A stretch of DNA of 64,000 nucleotides from positions 41,977,676-42,041,675 of the forward strand of contig CM049311.1 of NCBI GenBank assembly GCA_026874595.1, given 5' to 3'. Source of the DNA: Sipunculus nudus. Taxonomy: Eukaryota > Annelida > Sipuncula > Golfingiida > Sipunculidae. The position numbers and the translations under genes were made by a program. Within the stretch, counting starts at the first letter, position 1. Each line of letters starts with the position of its first letter. Below are positions 11,451-22,820 of this stretch, in pieces. A model generated the notes under the pieces. The model was not told the DNA's origin. It did no database searches and saw only the letters and a list, made by a program, of their open reading frames with translations.

Positions 11451-12130
11451 GTTAACGGACGGACAGACGGCAAGACAGACAGACGGACAGCTAGACAGAC
11501 CGATGACGGACAAAGAGTGATCGTTATAGCTCAGATGACTTTCAGTCAGCTGAGCTAAAAATATGCCATGGTCAAATCTGGGTAAAATTTAAGGTACTGA
11601 TTTTATATTAATGCTAATAACTTATAAAATTTAAAAAATTCAGATCTAATTTTTGGGTATACAATTGAATCTTGATTAAATATAGTTATATACCTGAAAG
11701 AAAGTCTCTAGCTTAAGCAATTCTCAAGTAAAGGGAGATAACATATTCCCTGAAATTTTACAAAGTGCATTATGGTTAGGCCCATTACTTCAAGAATTTA
11801 TAAAATATTGAAGTAATTTCTAGTATGTACATAGGAAATATATAGAGGAATTAATATATTAAAAATAGTCAATATCAGGTCAGTGGTTTTGATATTAGGC
11901 AGTCCTGAAATGTAACAATGGGTTTTTAATGGAAAACGGAGGTTTTTCCTTAATAATTCGAAGGAACGAAGTCCTAGTGACCCAATTTTCGGTATGGTAG
12001 GAGATTTTGTATGCCGAATTTCAGATTCATAGGTCCAACGGTTTCAAAACATGCCAGTTTAATGGACGGACAGACAGCTGACGGACAAAGGACCATGACT
12101 ATAGCTCAGATGACTTATAGTCAGCTGAGC

Positions 12131-12389
12131 TAAAAACTACTCTACTATTGAAAAAGAATGTTTGGCTTTGATTTTGGCATTGCAACATTTTAAAGTTTTT
12201 GTTACTTCATCAGTCAAGCCTACCATTGTCTTCAGTGATCACAATCCCCTCACGTTCATGAACAAGTGAAGGTGTAAAAATCAAAGATTGTTGAGATGGA
12301 GTTTGTTTTCACAGGATTACAATCTTGAAATCAGACACATTAAAGGGAAAGACAATGTACCTGCTGATTGCTTATCGAGATTTTTATGA
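12131..12389 (+). pseudogene. pol: Ty3/gypsy RNase H, second half and pol terminus
   Basis: Coding resumes with an STIEKECLAL motif, HFKVFV, a VFSDHNPLTF motif, QRLLRWSLF and IKGKDNVPADCLSRFL then a stop at 12387-12389. These are the closing motifs of gypsy RNase H. The protein ends here, with only about 120 bp to the polypurine tract, so no integrase follows RNase H in this element. An in-frame stop near 12266 marks it as dead. Confidence 0.85.
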
Positions 12390-12510
12390 AATGTTGTAAA
12401 CCAGATATTTATGTAATGTTGTCAATAAGATGATTTTTGAAATATTGTAACAATTTAGTGATTGTGATCGCAAAAAGAAAGATTTTTAGAAAATTTTCTT
12501 TTTTCTTACA

Positions 12511-12520
12511 GGAGGGGGAG
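12511..12520 (+). promoter_or_regulatory. Polypurine tract of gypsy element
   Basis: GGAGGGGGAG lies immediately before the TGTTACAG start of the 3' LTR. In LTR retrotransposons this tract survives RNase H digestion and primes plus-strand DNA synthesis. Confidence 0.85.
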
Positions 12521-13238
12521 TGTTACAGATGTCTCTTTTATTGTGTGAAGCAGTCTTGCACGAGTCTGTGTAGTGATAGCATTGTCCGTTGCCATGGGAG
12601 ACGTGCGAGCTGGGCCGGCCCACATGTGGGGTCTGACATGTAGAAACAAAGCGCTCATGCTGATCTGGAACTTTCTGGGCTGGTCGCGCTCCATGAGCGC
12701 CTGTCTTGTAATGTTCTTTGGGCGTGTGTATTATGTATTGTTGGGTTCTTTTGACTGTTCGTGAAATAGAAGTTTCTAGAATTTTCAGATGAAAAGTTAT
12801 AAAATAGGGGCTGTGTTTGAGAGCCGAGGGGAGAGGAGAGAGAAATATACCAGCGCACACGGAAGAGTGCGAGTCATTTTGGACCTATCCGATAATTGCT
12901 GTAGTGTCAGGGATTCTACAAACTCTATGCAGATTTAGTGTGGCCTGTCTCCAGTTTGCTTTCAGGATTATTACAAGAACTTCACTTTTGGATTACAACA
13001 GACTGATTTTGTGATTTAATTGGACTATTATTCTCTGAGGAGATTTATGTGAACTGTTCATCTGGATTACACGTTTTAAAGGACTTGTTGTTGCTGTGAC
13101 AGTGGTGGTATCCAGTTACTGTACACTTTATTTATTATACTGTGTAATTGTATTTAATTACTATATTGTAATGTAAGGATTGTTTTTAGAATAAATTATA
13201 ATTATTTGTTAACAAAAAACCACTGACTTCTTTATTCA
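12521..13238 (+). mobile_element. 3' LTR of INT-RT-order gypsy element
   Basis: The LTR starts TGTTACAG directly after the polypurine tract. It has a TATA-like TATAAAAT at 12799-12806 and a polyadenylation signal AATAAA at 13190-13195. A related LTR at 60346-61171 is similar from a TTCGTGAAA stretch near 12759 through TTCTTTATTCA, after which the two diverge; I therefore place the end at 13238, with a CA terminus. Open frames in it on both strands are incidental. Confidence 0.78.
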
Positions 13239-13810
13239 TTACCCTAGACATTTCACGCTGCCTAGTGTTGCAGAATCTGATTTTTTTTAAACTCCATATT
13301 AAAATTCATGCTCGTCACGACTACGTGATCTGATATTACGTTCCGTAACGATGATTCAAGTTTGAGCCGGGCTTCTTTTAATTGACAGTCTTCAGGCAGT
13401 TAATTCTGATTTCTGAATAACAACATTGGGCTATCTTGAAAGTTTTCAGTCTATTTTGGGTGCTACAGATATTCAAAACACTGTAGGAGTTGTGCGGCTC
13501 CTCTAGTGAGCCTCTCACCTTACAAGATGAAGTGAACGATAACAGGAGTCGTGGTGTTTTCCGCTGAAGTGTCCACAGAATAACTTGGCTATTCTCGCAC
13601 TACCATAGACTGTCAACCTTAAAGGTTCAGTTATTCAGTCCTTGGGTCCTTATGAATGAAAGGATACTGTTATCTGTATAGGTAACTATCATTATTACCG
13701 CTATTTTGGTCCATTTTCGTCCGATGTCACCATGTTAAACACACTGGACTCCATCATGAACAACATTACTCTCTTTATTCCTGGCAGGGGCTGCCACATA
13801 CAGAGGTAGG
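13239..13810. other. Unassigned sequence between LTR and LINE
   Basis: This stretch is not recognisably repeated elsewhere in the window and has more CpG (TACGTTCCGTAACG near 13339) than its surroundings. It could be single-copy host DNA into which the gypsy element inserted. No convincing exon is visible on either strand. Confidence 0.4.
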
Positions 13811-14011
13811 TTTTTTTTTTTTTTTTTTTTTTTTTTTATTGCACACAAAGAAAAATATACATATACAAATAAATACAAATACGATGAACAATGCTGACAT
13901 ACATATAACACAAAAGGAAAATGACAAATGGTCATTATATATCTTGGCTATTATATAGAGATATATTTAGCATTTTTTTTATATATATGTATTTCGGCAC
14001 ATAGCAGATCT

Positions 14012-15191
14012 TCAGACTTTCAAGATCTCACAACATCTCTCCCACTTTTTATTGTGGGTGTCTCTTTTACCTTTCATCTTTGCTGCTCTATCTTCTATAC
14101 TTACAATTTTAGCTAAGAATTCTTTAAATAGCTTGAATATTGGTTTCTTTTCCTCACATCTACATATATATATAAATCTTTTCATCAGAAGTATTACTGC
14201 ATTTAAAGTAATATCATGGTAAGTACCAAGTATCACCTGCACATAGTCAAGGTTATTATCTTTTAAAATATTATTTTTAATAAAACAGAAGTTTGAGACC
14301 ATATATTTTGCACAAAAGTGCATTCCCAAAAGATATGTTTCATGGTTTCTTCCTCTTCCTTACAAAAGGTACAGTTCTTATCTTCTTTTATTGAAAATTT
14401 TACTAAAATTGGGTTGAGTGTCAAGCATCTGTGCAATATACAAAGCTGAAAATATCTTAATTTTGTTGATATTGTATTTCTATAAATGTTTTCAAAACCT
14501 CTCCTAACTAAATCCTCCTCTATACCTAATTCGCTTTTCCATTTCATAGTGGATTTCAGGGGTTTAACATACTTCTTCGTTATCAATTTATTATAAACAT
14601 ACCTTGAAACTTTCTTTTGTTCCAATATAAGCTCAAATTTGGGTTTTTCCTTATTATTGTCTGAAAGTGTATCTAACATTTTTTTTTCAATTTTAGTGGA
14701 ATTGCATCCTAGAGGCTAATATAATGCATATAATTACATTTACAGTGAAATTTGTCTTCTAGTTCTTTAAAAGTTAAAAGTCTGAAGCCTTCTGTTTTCC
14801 TTGTAATTATATCGTAGATAAAGTTACAATTCACAGATTTAAGTCGTTTATAGAAGGCACACTGTCCATTGATTTTAATATTTGAGTTAAACCAAAGAGA
14901 CTGAGTAGATATGCTTTTTTCATTTACCTCTTCAAAATTATATGCACACCAGGCTTCGATAACATTAAGCCAAAAAGACGATTTGTATCTGAAAGCATTA
15001 TGTGCATCTTGCGGTTTCAAGTTACAAAGACAGATAGATAAGTCACTTCTTAGCATCTCTAAGATAACAATATATAGTTTACTTAAATGTGTATCATTTT
15101 TTAATCGTTTTATCCAGTTGATTTTTAATGCCTTTTCTTGTGATATAACGTCAGTCATACCTATACCACCCTCTTTCTTGGAGGCAATCAA
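14012..15191 (-). pseudogene. LINE ORF2 C-terminal region with zinc-binding RVT motif
   Basis: After the RT the reading continues with KKEGGIGMTDV (15170-15191 region), a common L1/Tx1 post-RT motif, and at 14320-14400 a CTFCKEEEETMKHIFWEC zinc-binding motif (C-X2-C-X8-H-X4-C), typical of the region after RT in these LINEs. It lies in two frames split near 14700. The last open piece ends at about 14012. Confidence 0.8.
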
Positions 15192-15260
15192 AGTTTCTCT
15201 TTTTATCCGTTTTCTACCTTTTGACCAAACAAAATCTCTTATTAACTTATTTAATGTGTT

Positions 15261-16450
15261 TTAAAATTGATTACTTGGGGAAGGAAGGACTGAAAATAAG
15301 TAAATAATTTGAGAAAGAATCGGAGAATTCAGAATTGTCATTTTACCATATGGTGTTAATAATCTATTCGACCATAGTTTTAGAATGTCTTTTATTTTTT
15401 CTAGTTTTCCCCCATAATTAAGACTAATCAAATCTTTTGTATCTTGTGTTATTTGAATGCCTAGGATTGTTAATGGTCCCTGGGTCACTTGAATTCCTAA
15501 ATCTCTCAATTCTGACAAATCTACGGAATCATTTTTTAATGGCATAAGTTTGCTTTTATCCATGTTTACTTTCAATCCCGAATGTTTATGAAATTGATCA
15601 AGTATATGTATAACTAATTTTACGCTTTCAATATTTTTTAAAGTAAACGTTGTATCATCCGCATATTGAGAGATTATGAAATTGTGTTCTCTGACTGTTA
15701 TACCTTTTATTTGGTTTTGTTGTCTAATATAATTAGCTAATACTTCTACAACTATAATGAAGAGGTAGGGAGATAATGGACACCCCTGTCTTACTCCTCT
15801 GTTTATATTAAAGAAGGGTGATAACCATCCATTATTAAGAATACTACCTTTAAAATCTGTATATATTATTTTAATCCATCTAATTATATTGTCACCAGAA
15901 TTGAAATATTGAAGAGCTTTCAACATGAAGGACCATTCTAAGCTGTCAAAAGCCTTTTCATAATCTACCGCTAAAAGATATCCTTTCATATTTTTGAATT
16001 TACACCAATCTATTAAAGTGAGTATTTTAACTATATTCTCGCCTATATATCTGTTCTTTATAAATCCGGTTTGGTCTTCATTAATAATTGTATTTAAAAC
16101 TGAATTAAGTCTATTTGCAATAGCTTTACTTAAAATTTTATAATCTGTGTTCAGTAATGATATAGGGCGCCAGTTTTTTAGACTTAGTGGATCTTTTCCA
16201 GTTTTTTGTATCAATGTTACAATTGCTTGCTTCTGGGTAATGGTCATTGTATGTTTCTGAAAGGACGTATTTATTGCCTCAATATATACTGATTTAAGTT
16301 CTGACCAAAATTGTTTGAAAAATTCTACTGGCAGACCATCTAAACCAGGTGATTTGCCATTACCGAAAGATTTTAAACTGTTATATAATTCACTTTCAGT
16401 GAGTGGAGCATCTAATACATTTTTTGTGTCATCTGGTATTCTGGCATGAT
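15261..16450 (-). pseudogene. LINE reverse transcriptase domain
   Basis: The open stretch begins with the GLPVEFFKQFW-type motif near 16340, then NWRPISLLNTDYKILSKAIA, DQTGFIKNRYIGENI, an AVDYEKAFDSLEW block, RGVRQGCPLSPYLF and the catalytic QYADDTTF. This is target-primed reverse transcriptase, which copies LINE RNA at a nicked site. The catalytic Asp pair is intact and the domain is uninterrupted for 328 codons, but flanking frameshifts break ORF2. Confidence 0.9.
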
Positions 16451-17438
16451 TTTTGATAAAAAAAAAAGGTCTGTATCACTGTCTAGCTCTGTTAATTTAG
16501 AAGAATATAAATTGGAATAAAATTTAACTTGTCCATGCATTATTTGTTTAGGGTCTGTGATTATATTATTATCTACTTTTAATTTGTATATCAATTTTTT
16601 AGTATAATTTCTTTTTTCAAGATTAAGGAAGTATTTTGTCGGTTTTTCCCCTTCTTCTATCCATCTTGCTTTACATCTTACAATTGCTCCTTCTGTTTTC
16701 TCTTCGAGAAGATTTTCTAATTCCTTTTTTGTTTGTTCGTACTGTTCATCTGGCTTATTAATCAAATGCTGTAACTTGTTTTCAGTTTCTTTCAGTTTAT
16801 CTATTTAGTTTATTTCTTCTTTTGCTATATGCAATTGTATCTCTTCTGATTGTCCTTTTCAAAACTTCCCATAATAACATTGGTTAAGTTTCTAAATTTT
16901 CACATAATGTTAAATTGATAGATTTTCTTATTTTGCAGATATATTCTTGATCTTCCAACAATTTACAATTAAATTTCCAATAACAAGGGCCTTTTTTATT
17001 CCCAGAAAATTCTATAAGTATATCTACACTATTATGATCAGTTTTTGGTACGGTGTTTATATCAGATATTTTAACCATACTATAAATATATGATGACCCC
17101 TAAAAATAATCAATCCTACTGCCTATGAATTTGGGTTTTTTTCTGGACCAAGTGTACATTTTTGGTGCAAATGTTGCATTCTTCAGATATCAATTAATCC
17201 CAGAGTTGACATGAATGCATGAATAGTGTTTCTACTTTTCTCATTTGTAGTGGACAAGCCACCTTTTTTACCCATTGAATGATCAAGAAATACATTCCAA
17301 TCTCCTCCGATCAAAATGTTTTCATTACCAAATGAATCTACTTGCGCAAATGTTTTCAAAGAAATCTGGCCGATCTTCATTTGGCCCATATATATTAGCC
17401 AATGTTAATCTTAAGTTATCAATTATTATATCAAGTAT

Positions 17439-20257
17439 TGTTATGGAGTGAGAAAGGGTGTATATGTGACTTAACATAAAACTAAACACACAAAAAAAAA
17501 TATTCATATGAATGTAGTACAATATAACTTTCTCTTATTGCTGTGTCATAGTTGTAATATGATATAATTTAATGTCTCTGTCTTATTGATATGGTTAGGA
17601 ATACGTTTACAAGACCACAGCAAAAGGTGTAGAACTGTCAATATTAGATTTGATACAGTTATGTCTAACTCAGACGTATATATGTAATGTCACCAAAGTG
17701 ACTGTATTGATTTAAATACAATAATTCCTAGAGTAGAGCAATATGCAAAACCATCAGCATGTTATCTTTCATTTATATTGAGATTTTCTCATGTGTTGGT
17801 CCATACCAAATCAACAGGTATCAAAATGCGCCCTTGGCTATAAATTTAATGGAATGGTAGCACATTGTGTCACCAAAGCACAATGCGATGCTTATTTTCA
17901 ATTGTCATAGTTTGGTCCTCAAACACGGGTTCTTGGGAAGCCCCCCAAAATATAGGGAATTTGGACAAACTGGGGAGTGTGATGACTCCAAAAGTCAATA
18001 ATGCACTGACCTGTGGTCACATTATTGTTCCAAACAAGGGTTTTGATATGGTTAACCTCATTAATAGCTGGAAATGCCAGGCAAAATATGTAGGTTAACA
18101 CAGGAATTCTTCTCATAGGAATTCACATTTACGCGTACTATGACAGACATGTTTCATGAGCAAATGCATTCTGGTCACTGCATTCATGATACTGATAACC
18201 CATTAACCAAGATGTGGAGTGACAAGGATTTCAAACATTAACATTTTTCATTTATTTTAAATCATCACTCTACAGATGTATGTTTGATCTTACACATAAT
18301 GAGCTCACAATAAAATTACCATCAAAATCCATATGGTCTAGATTGATACATGCAACTGTCAGGGATTTATTTTCATTATCATCACATTTTCACACATATT
18401 TCGCCTTGCTCCTGCACAGAAAATGGGTAATAAATGGGAATATATGTACACATTCCTCTATCGTTAGGAATGACCTCATTCTGTCATGTACTTATCCGCT
18501 GGTAAGGTACACCAGTTGTGTTTTGCTAAAGGGGTAGCAAATCAACCTTCCATTATTCACAATTCAACTTGTCCCAATGGCAAGTATGAAAGCCAAGATG
18601 TATTTTGAATCATTGGTACTGATCAACACACAGAGCAGATAGTCATGTACATGTGTATATGTTTAGCTCTTAGGCTCAAGAGTATAAACTTTGTCAGATT
18701 AGGAATTCATGATCACTTTTTCCATAGGAATTATATGTTTAGCTACAGGCATTGCTAATTCACTTGTTATAATTGGTAATGCATATTGCTGTTCGACAGA
18801 ACATCTTTATGTAACATCACTTACTGTATGTTCAAATGGTTCACATACTTTGACTTATTCCATTGCTTATTAAGTATGCACAGTACTTGTATAATCTGTG
18901 TATGATGCTATAATCATATCTATTAAGATATTTATTTATTGATTCTACTTAGATGCTGTCATACATATATAATCTGCTGCTGTACTGCTTATATTAGGAT
19001 GTCAAATAATGTCATCATAGTTGCGATGTTGTTCATGATTTTATTACAAATCAGCATTTTATCTTCTAGATAATGTTTAGGATTGTCAATTCACAAAAAA
19101 AATTGTCTTTAGAACATATAGGTATAGCTATAGAATTATATATGTTGTTCTCTGCTTATTTAGGACAGCTTAAGCATTGTTGTTGTACTCATATCAATTT
19201 AAAACATGCACTACTTTATTCCTTACATTGTTACATCTGGAACTGTGACATATGTTCATGTACTTCACATCTATATTGATATGTGCAATCTATTACAACT
19301 CAGTGATGTAATACTTTACTCTCTACAGACATATATCCAACACACTGTCACTAGTGCCAGCAAGTTCATTCACATTCTGGCTACTGTTCTCGCAGTTAAT
19401 TCAGACTTATGCAGTATATCTTGATCTTTACACATTATGTATTTCTGTCATCTACATTCCGGTTATCCTTCTTGAAATAACTCATTTTTCTCTGACTTAG
19501 CCGATGAGGCCGGAGCCTCATTCTGAATACCAGAGGGATATGTTATGGAGTGAGAAAGGGTGTATATGTGACTTAACACATATTTAAAGGAATATTTCAA
19601 TATTTCATTAATTAAGATCTAAAATCATTCAGAAACAATAAAAATCAATCTTGGTTTCAGTCTGTTCTGATATTCAGACAGAGCCAAAGGAAATTAATGT
19701 TCATCAGACGACCAAGTATCTAATGGCAATTCAGTATGTTTGTAGAGCCTAAATGTTCTCTCCCAAATTAGCTCTAAATTGGTTTCTATGATGAGGCAGG
19801 CAGATTATGTTTATATGAGTCTGTAAATAGGACTTGTAGGTCAGTCTATAACTGGATGTATGTCAGGTCAGACTTGGGATTTTCCATAGAACTTATGTCC
19901 AATCAGATCTCACGAAAGTGAGGAGGAACACTTACAACTCTGATGTAATTGTGACCTACTTTGAGTCATCCAATAAGGTTTAGCTTTTATGACGAAATGC
20001 AGAAATATGGATATGTAGGTCTCATGTGTCACGTGTAAGCTCTGTAACAAAACTATCTGTAGTGCGCACAGAGAGTCAGAGAGAGAGAGGGACCATGTCT
20101 AGCTGGGCACTGCAGGGCCTCAGCAAAGACTGGCCCAGACTCTGTCCTGTGAATAAAGGCTTCTGTCATCAAACTGGTCTTGGAACATTGTCTGCCACGC
20201 GCATCAGCAACTGCTTGTGATACAGGTGGGGACATTCCCCAACCCCATCTTGTATCA
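17439..20257 (+). mobile_element. Defective LTR element inserted in LINE endonuclease
   Basis: The insert starts TGTTATGGAG and ends TTGTATCA, flanked by the 4-bp duplication GTAT (17435-17438 and 20258-20261). LINE endonuclease coding sequence is colinear across it. The first 38 bp (17439-17476) are repeated exactly at 19541-19578, the start of a 717-bp 3' LTR. The left LTR is therefore cut down to 38 bp and joined to about 2.06 kb with no open frames. It cannot be autonomous. A hairpin ATGAGGC/GCCTCAT is at 19504-19521. Confidence 0.72.
19541..20257 (+). mobile_element. 3' LTR of the 17439-20257 element
   Basis: A purine-rich CAGAGGGATA precedes the TGTTATGG start. The 717-bp sequence has an AATAAA at 20152-20157, a GAGAGAGAGAG stretch at 20077-20090 and ends TTGTATCA at the duplicated GTAT. 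I found no second copy in the window. Confidence 0.7.
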
Positions 20258-20334
20258 GTATTATAAATCGTCCGTTTTTATCTCTTTTTATGTCTTTAAT
20301 TTCATAATATATATTATTTTTTATGAGGAGGGTA
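20258..20334 (-). pseudogene. LINE endonuclease, middle fragment
   Basis: On the minus strand this 77-bp island reads IKNN, YYEIKDIKRDKNGRF and IIL, a middle segment of the L1-type endonuclease. It is isolated between the LTR element (to 20257) and the TA-flanked DNA element (from 20335). Confidence 0.75.
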
Positions 20335-21729
20335 CCGTAAAATCTCCACTTAAAACCGCACTTCCGATTAAAACCGCACCCAGACTTCGCCGAAATTCCA
20401 GGTGAGACATCGCGAGGGGCTCAAATACTAAGAACCCCCCTTTAAAACCGCACCAACTTTCGCTACGGAATGATTTGACAAAAGACACAATCAAGCTATC
20501 ATCTAGAAATGAACACGCGTAGGTTGCGACTCGGCCATTCCTGTCCACTTTTAAATTCCTTGGGCATTTTATTTAAACATATCATAACACTTTTTTGCAG
20601 GGTCACTCAAGCATGAAGTTTGGGAAGACGTAAGGGCCGGTGAACCTCTGCCTGTTTATACAGATTTTATATTCCGTGCCGTATTCTTGTTTGCTACTGA
20701 TTTGTCATTATATTTTGGAAAAAAACATTCTGCTGATCCATTTTAAGTCACTGTATATTTTAATTCTAAAAATTTTTGATGAAAATACCATTTTCTGGAA
20801 TTACTCGGAAGATTCAAATCATTTTCATACCGGTTACTTCGGTATTATCATCGTCACATCGTACGTTGACATCGCTCCATGTCACAATATGCTGGCGCGT
20901 TTGAAAACATCGCTGGTCAATTTTACTAAATATCAAAGTAATTGAAGTTACCTTGTCGAGATACGCACGTATAGGAAACATGACGCTTGATAACGAGTGA
21001 TTTTAAGGTAAAATTAAAGAGGTCAGTCGGGGTAAGCAAGTTTTTTTTCCTGAAGAAAGTTTCCGTGTGGGGAGCCATTTTGTCAAGGCAGTGTTCACGC
21101 AAGGCACGCTGGGACGAAATAGGTGGCTGTTCTGTTTACCATCCACCGCGTACAGCCGTTCAAAATATTCTTAGCAGAACACCGGGATGTTTCAGCACAT
21201 GGCGGCACTCAAACTTTATTTTAAAACGATCGTCTGCCATTGTGTGACTCCTTACGATGTCAGCATTTTATTCATTTTACGTTTTAAACAAATAATCTCT
21301 GCTAAATAATGCCGCAAATGGGTTTAAAGTAGGCTTTTATTTCAATTTTGCTTGACCATGCCCAACGAAGTGGGCCGCTGTGTGTTACAGCAGGGTTGTT
21401 GTAAACGTATTATTTGGTGACAATTACCAAAATTTTATAACAAGTTATATATCACACGAAAACTTATCAGCAGTATTTAATTTATATATAACAAATAATC
21501 GTAAATAATACATTTACACACGGCTCCCATGCATGCGAGACTGCTGCTAAGAACGGCCTTTGAAAGTTGCAATATTATCGCCCACTCGCCGGCCCCAAAA
21601 CGATGTCTGTCAGGAAGATATTCAGGAAACCCTTCTAGTATAAACCGCACAGTGCTTTCAGGAAATAAACCTGATTTCAAGATTTTGAATTTCTTGATTA
21701 AACCGCGGTTTTAAGTGGAGATTTTACGG
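20335..21729 (+). mobile_element. TA-flanked non-autonomous DNA element, copy 1 (1395 bp)
   Basis: Terminal inverted repeats of about 25 bp start CCGTAAAATCTCCACTTAAA and are followed by further TTAAAACCGCAC words in the first 130 bp and last 90 bp, which look like repeated binding sites for a transposase. A TA dinucleotide is duplicated at 20333-20334 and 21730-21731. Host LINE coding is colinear across one TA. The second copy at 48274-49668 has the same length, opposite orientation and only rare differences. No transposase motif is visible; the small open frames are shared only because the copies are nearly identical. TA duplication suggests a Tc1/mariner-type enzyme (inference). Confidence 0.85.
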
Positions 21730-21731
21730 TA

Positions 21732-22040
21732 ACCCCTCTTGCATTTCTTGTACCATGGCTATATAAGATTGAGTGACCCCATTCTGCTTTCCATATATTT
21801 TCATATTCTTTGGTACTATGTGTTTCCTGTAACAAGAAAATATGATGTGGTTTATTCTGTATCCAATGAAAAAATTCTCTTCTCTTTTTTTTGTTACCTA
21901 ACCCTTTTACATTTACTGATATTATACTGATCTTATCTATGGCGATATGCAGATTTTCTCCTTTTTTAAAATTTTGTTTAATATATATTCTAAATTTTTA
22001 ATTAATTATGTTGTTTTTAAAAAAGTATTAATTTTATATT
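21732..22040 (-). pseudogene. LINE endonuclease N-terminal fragment
   Basis: Minus-strand reading gives ISVNVKGLGNKKKR, FHWIQNKPHHIFLLQETHS and WKAEWG, the opening of an L1-type AP endonuclease with its catalytic LQETH Glu. The preceding AT-rich 100 bp (about 21945-22040) is the LINE 5' edge next to the gypsy RT, which stops abruptly at about 22040, suggesting the LINE inserted in, or was joined to, that element. Confidence 0.8.
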
Positions 22041-22293
22041 AATCGACGCAGAAGCGCACCTCTGACGTACCAGGTTTCGGTACTAACGTCACAGGAGAGG
22101 CCCAAGGGGATCTTGAAGGGCGGATTACTCCATTTTTTAGCATTTTGTCAACTTCTTGTTCAATTAGTTGCCGTTTAGCCAGGGGGGCTCGATAGGGCCA
22201 TTGAGCAATTGGCGGGCCTTCTGTTTCAATCCCCATGGGTTCTAAGGTACAGAGAGGCATGGGACAATCAGGGGGGGGGGGGGGCAAAAACAT
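22039..22293 (-). pseudogene. pol: Gypsy RT N-terminal fragment
   Basis: The minus strand reads QLIEQEVDKMLKNGVIRPS, SPWASPVTLVPKPG and RFCVD, the first block of a Ty3/gypsy RT, and then ends in LINE sequence at about 22040, so palm, RNase H and integrase are missing. It is out of frame with the protease because of a G run at 22271-22284 (C run in coding sense) whose length probably changed. Confidence 0.85.
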
Positions 22294-22690
22294 CTTGGAA
22301 TTCCTTCAGTAGTTCGTGAATAGCTATGTTTTCGTTTGCTGGAATGGTATGAAAAATTCCGGGGAGTTGGACAGTGGGTTCCTGGATGAAAGGGTAACAT
22401 TTTCCAAACCAGGTGAGCCGGGAAAATTCGAAATCAATGCGACTTTCTCCAAGGTCTAAAGCATCACTACCGATGATAATTTCGTGCGGCAAGTCCTGAA
22501 CTACGAAGAAGAAAAGGGGTGGGAGGTTGTAGAATTGAACATATGTTACACCCCGTACCCCCAGCTTGGTGCCTGTGACCGCTTGTAGCCCATGTGGAGG
22601 AGAATTTAGAACTAAATGGGGGTTTAAATTTTGCAATTTTTGAAAAACATTGAACCGTATCAAACTACGGGATGCCCCTGTGTCTAACAA
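22268..22690 (-). pseudogene. pol: Gypsy aspartic protease
   Basis: The frame opens with LDTGASRSLI, the catalytic Asp-Thr-Gly-Ala of retropepsins, and has a later IIGSDALD block typical of the second conserved protease segment. The remainder leads to the RT through a linker with a poly-Pro run created by the homopolymer. The protease would process the Gag-Pol polyprotein. It follows the gag on the same strand after a 130-bp gap (22691-22820) that holds the gag-pro junction in another frame. Confidence 0.82.
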
Positions 22691-22820
22691 GGCCTGAAAT
22701 GAGTGTTTTTGAAAATGTAATGTGAGAAAAGGGCGCCCCTGGGGTGTTGATACGGTGCTTACAAGTTTTTTGGCTGGGGCATGGAGTAATCTAATGCAGT
22801 GTTTTGATCCATAGGCTGGG

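Larger units (their letters stand above)
6436..11556 (+). mobile_element. H1 middle element, nested in 5824-12130
   Basis: Left end ACAAG (6436-6440) and palindrome GACCCGCGGGTC (6442-6453), a variant of the usual GACCCATGGGTC, followed by GCTCAGCTGA. Right end is the hairpin 11529-11555. It contains two tandem ~335-bp units at 6625-7290 on the left and units at about 10840-11450 on the right, a GACGGACAGACGG microsatellite at 11455-11510, and is itself split by the inner element 7294-10162. Confidence 0.7.
5824..12130 (+). mobile_element. H1 outer element, inserted in gypsy RNase H
   Basis: The left end reads ACAAGG then the palindrome ACCCATGGGT (5825-5834) and GCTCAGCTG; the right end is the hairpin 12104-12130 with arms GCTCAG and CTGAGC. 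Gypsy RNase H coding sequence abuts both sides and is colinear if the insert is removed, so these are true borders, placed in an A run without a clear target duplication. The element itself consists of 5824-6435 and 11557-12130; the middle is a second H1 element. A same-subtype left end, with TTATATATGATCAC, is found at 37914 and 51911. Confidence 0.8.
13811..17438 (-). pseudogene. L1/Tx1-like LINE ORF2, 3' part (EN end, RT, C-terminus, poly-A)
   Basis: Read on the minus strand this is the bulk of a non-LTR retrotransposon. The end of the AP-endonuclease (NIYGPNEDRPDFFENI near 17370-17420, GGDWNVFLDHS near 17310, then TDHNSVDI near 17030) is followed by a linker, the reverse transcriptase and a C-terminal region to a poly-A tail that appears as 27 T at 13811-13837. 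Frameshifts occur near 17370, 17100 and in the A-run at 16459-16468, so ORF2 is dead. The missing 5' parts of the endonuclease are at 20258-20334 and 21732-22040, displaced by two insertions. The clade call rests on motif style, not a tree. Confidence 0.85.

Noticed and set aside
12486-12860. 124-codon minus frame
   Set aside because: Lies inside the gypsy LTR opposite to its transcription and is not preserved in the related LTR at 60346.
17439-19578. 38-bp repeat as a long target-site duplication
   Set aside because: It starts TGTTA, follows a purine-rich stretch at 19531-19540 and is the head of a longer LTR; the true duplication is the 4-bp GTAT outside.
20640-21247. Conserved small proteins in the TA-flanked elements
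   Set aside because: The frames are identical in both copies only because the copies are almost identical overall; they show no domain or codon signal.
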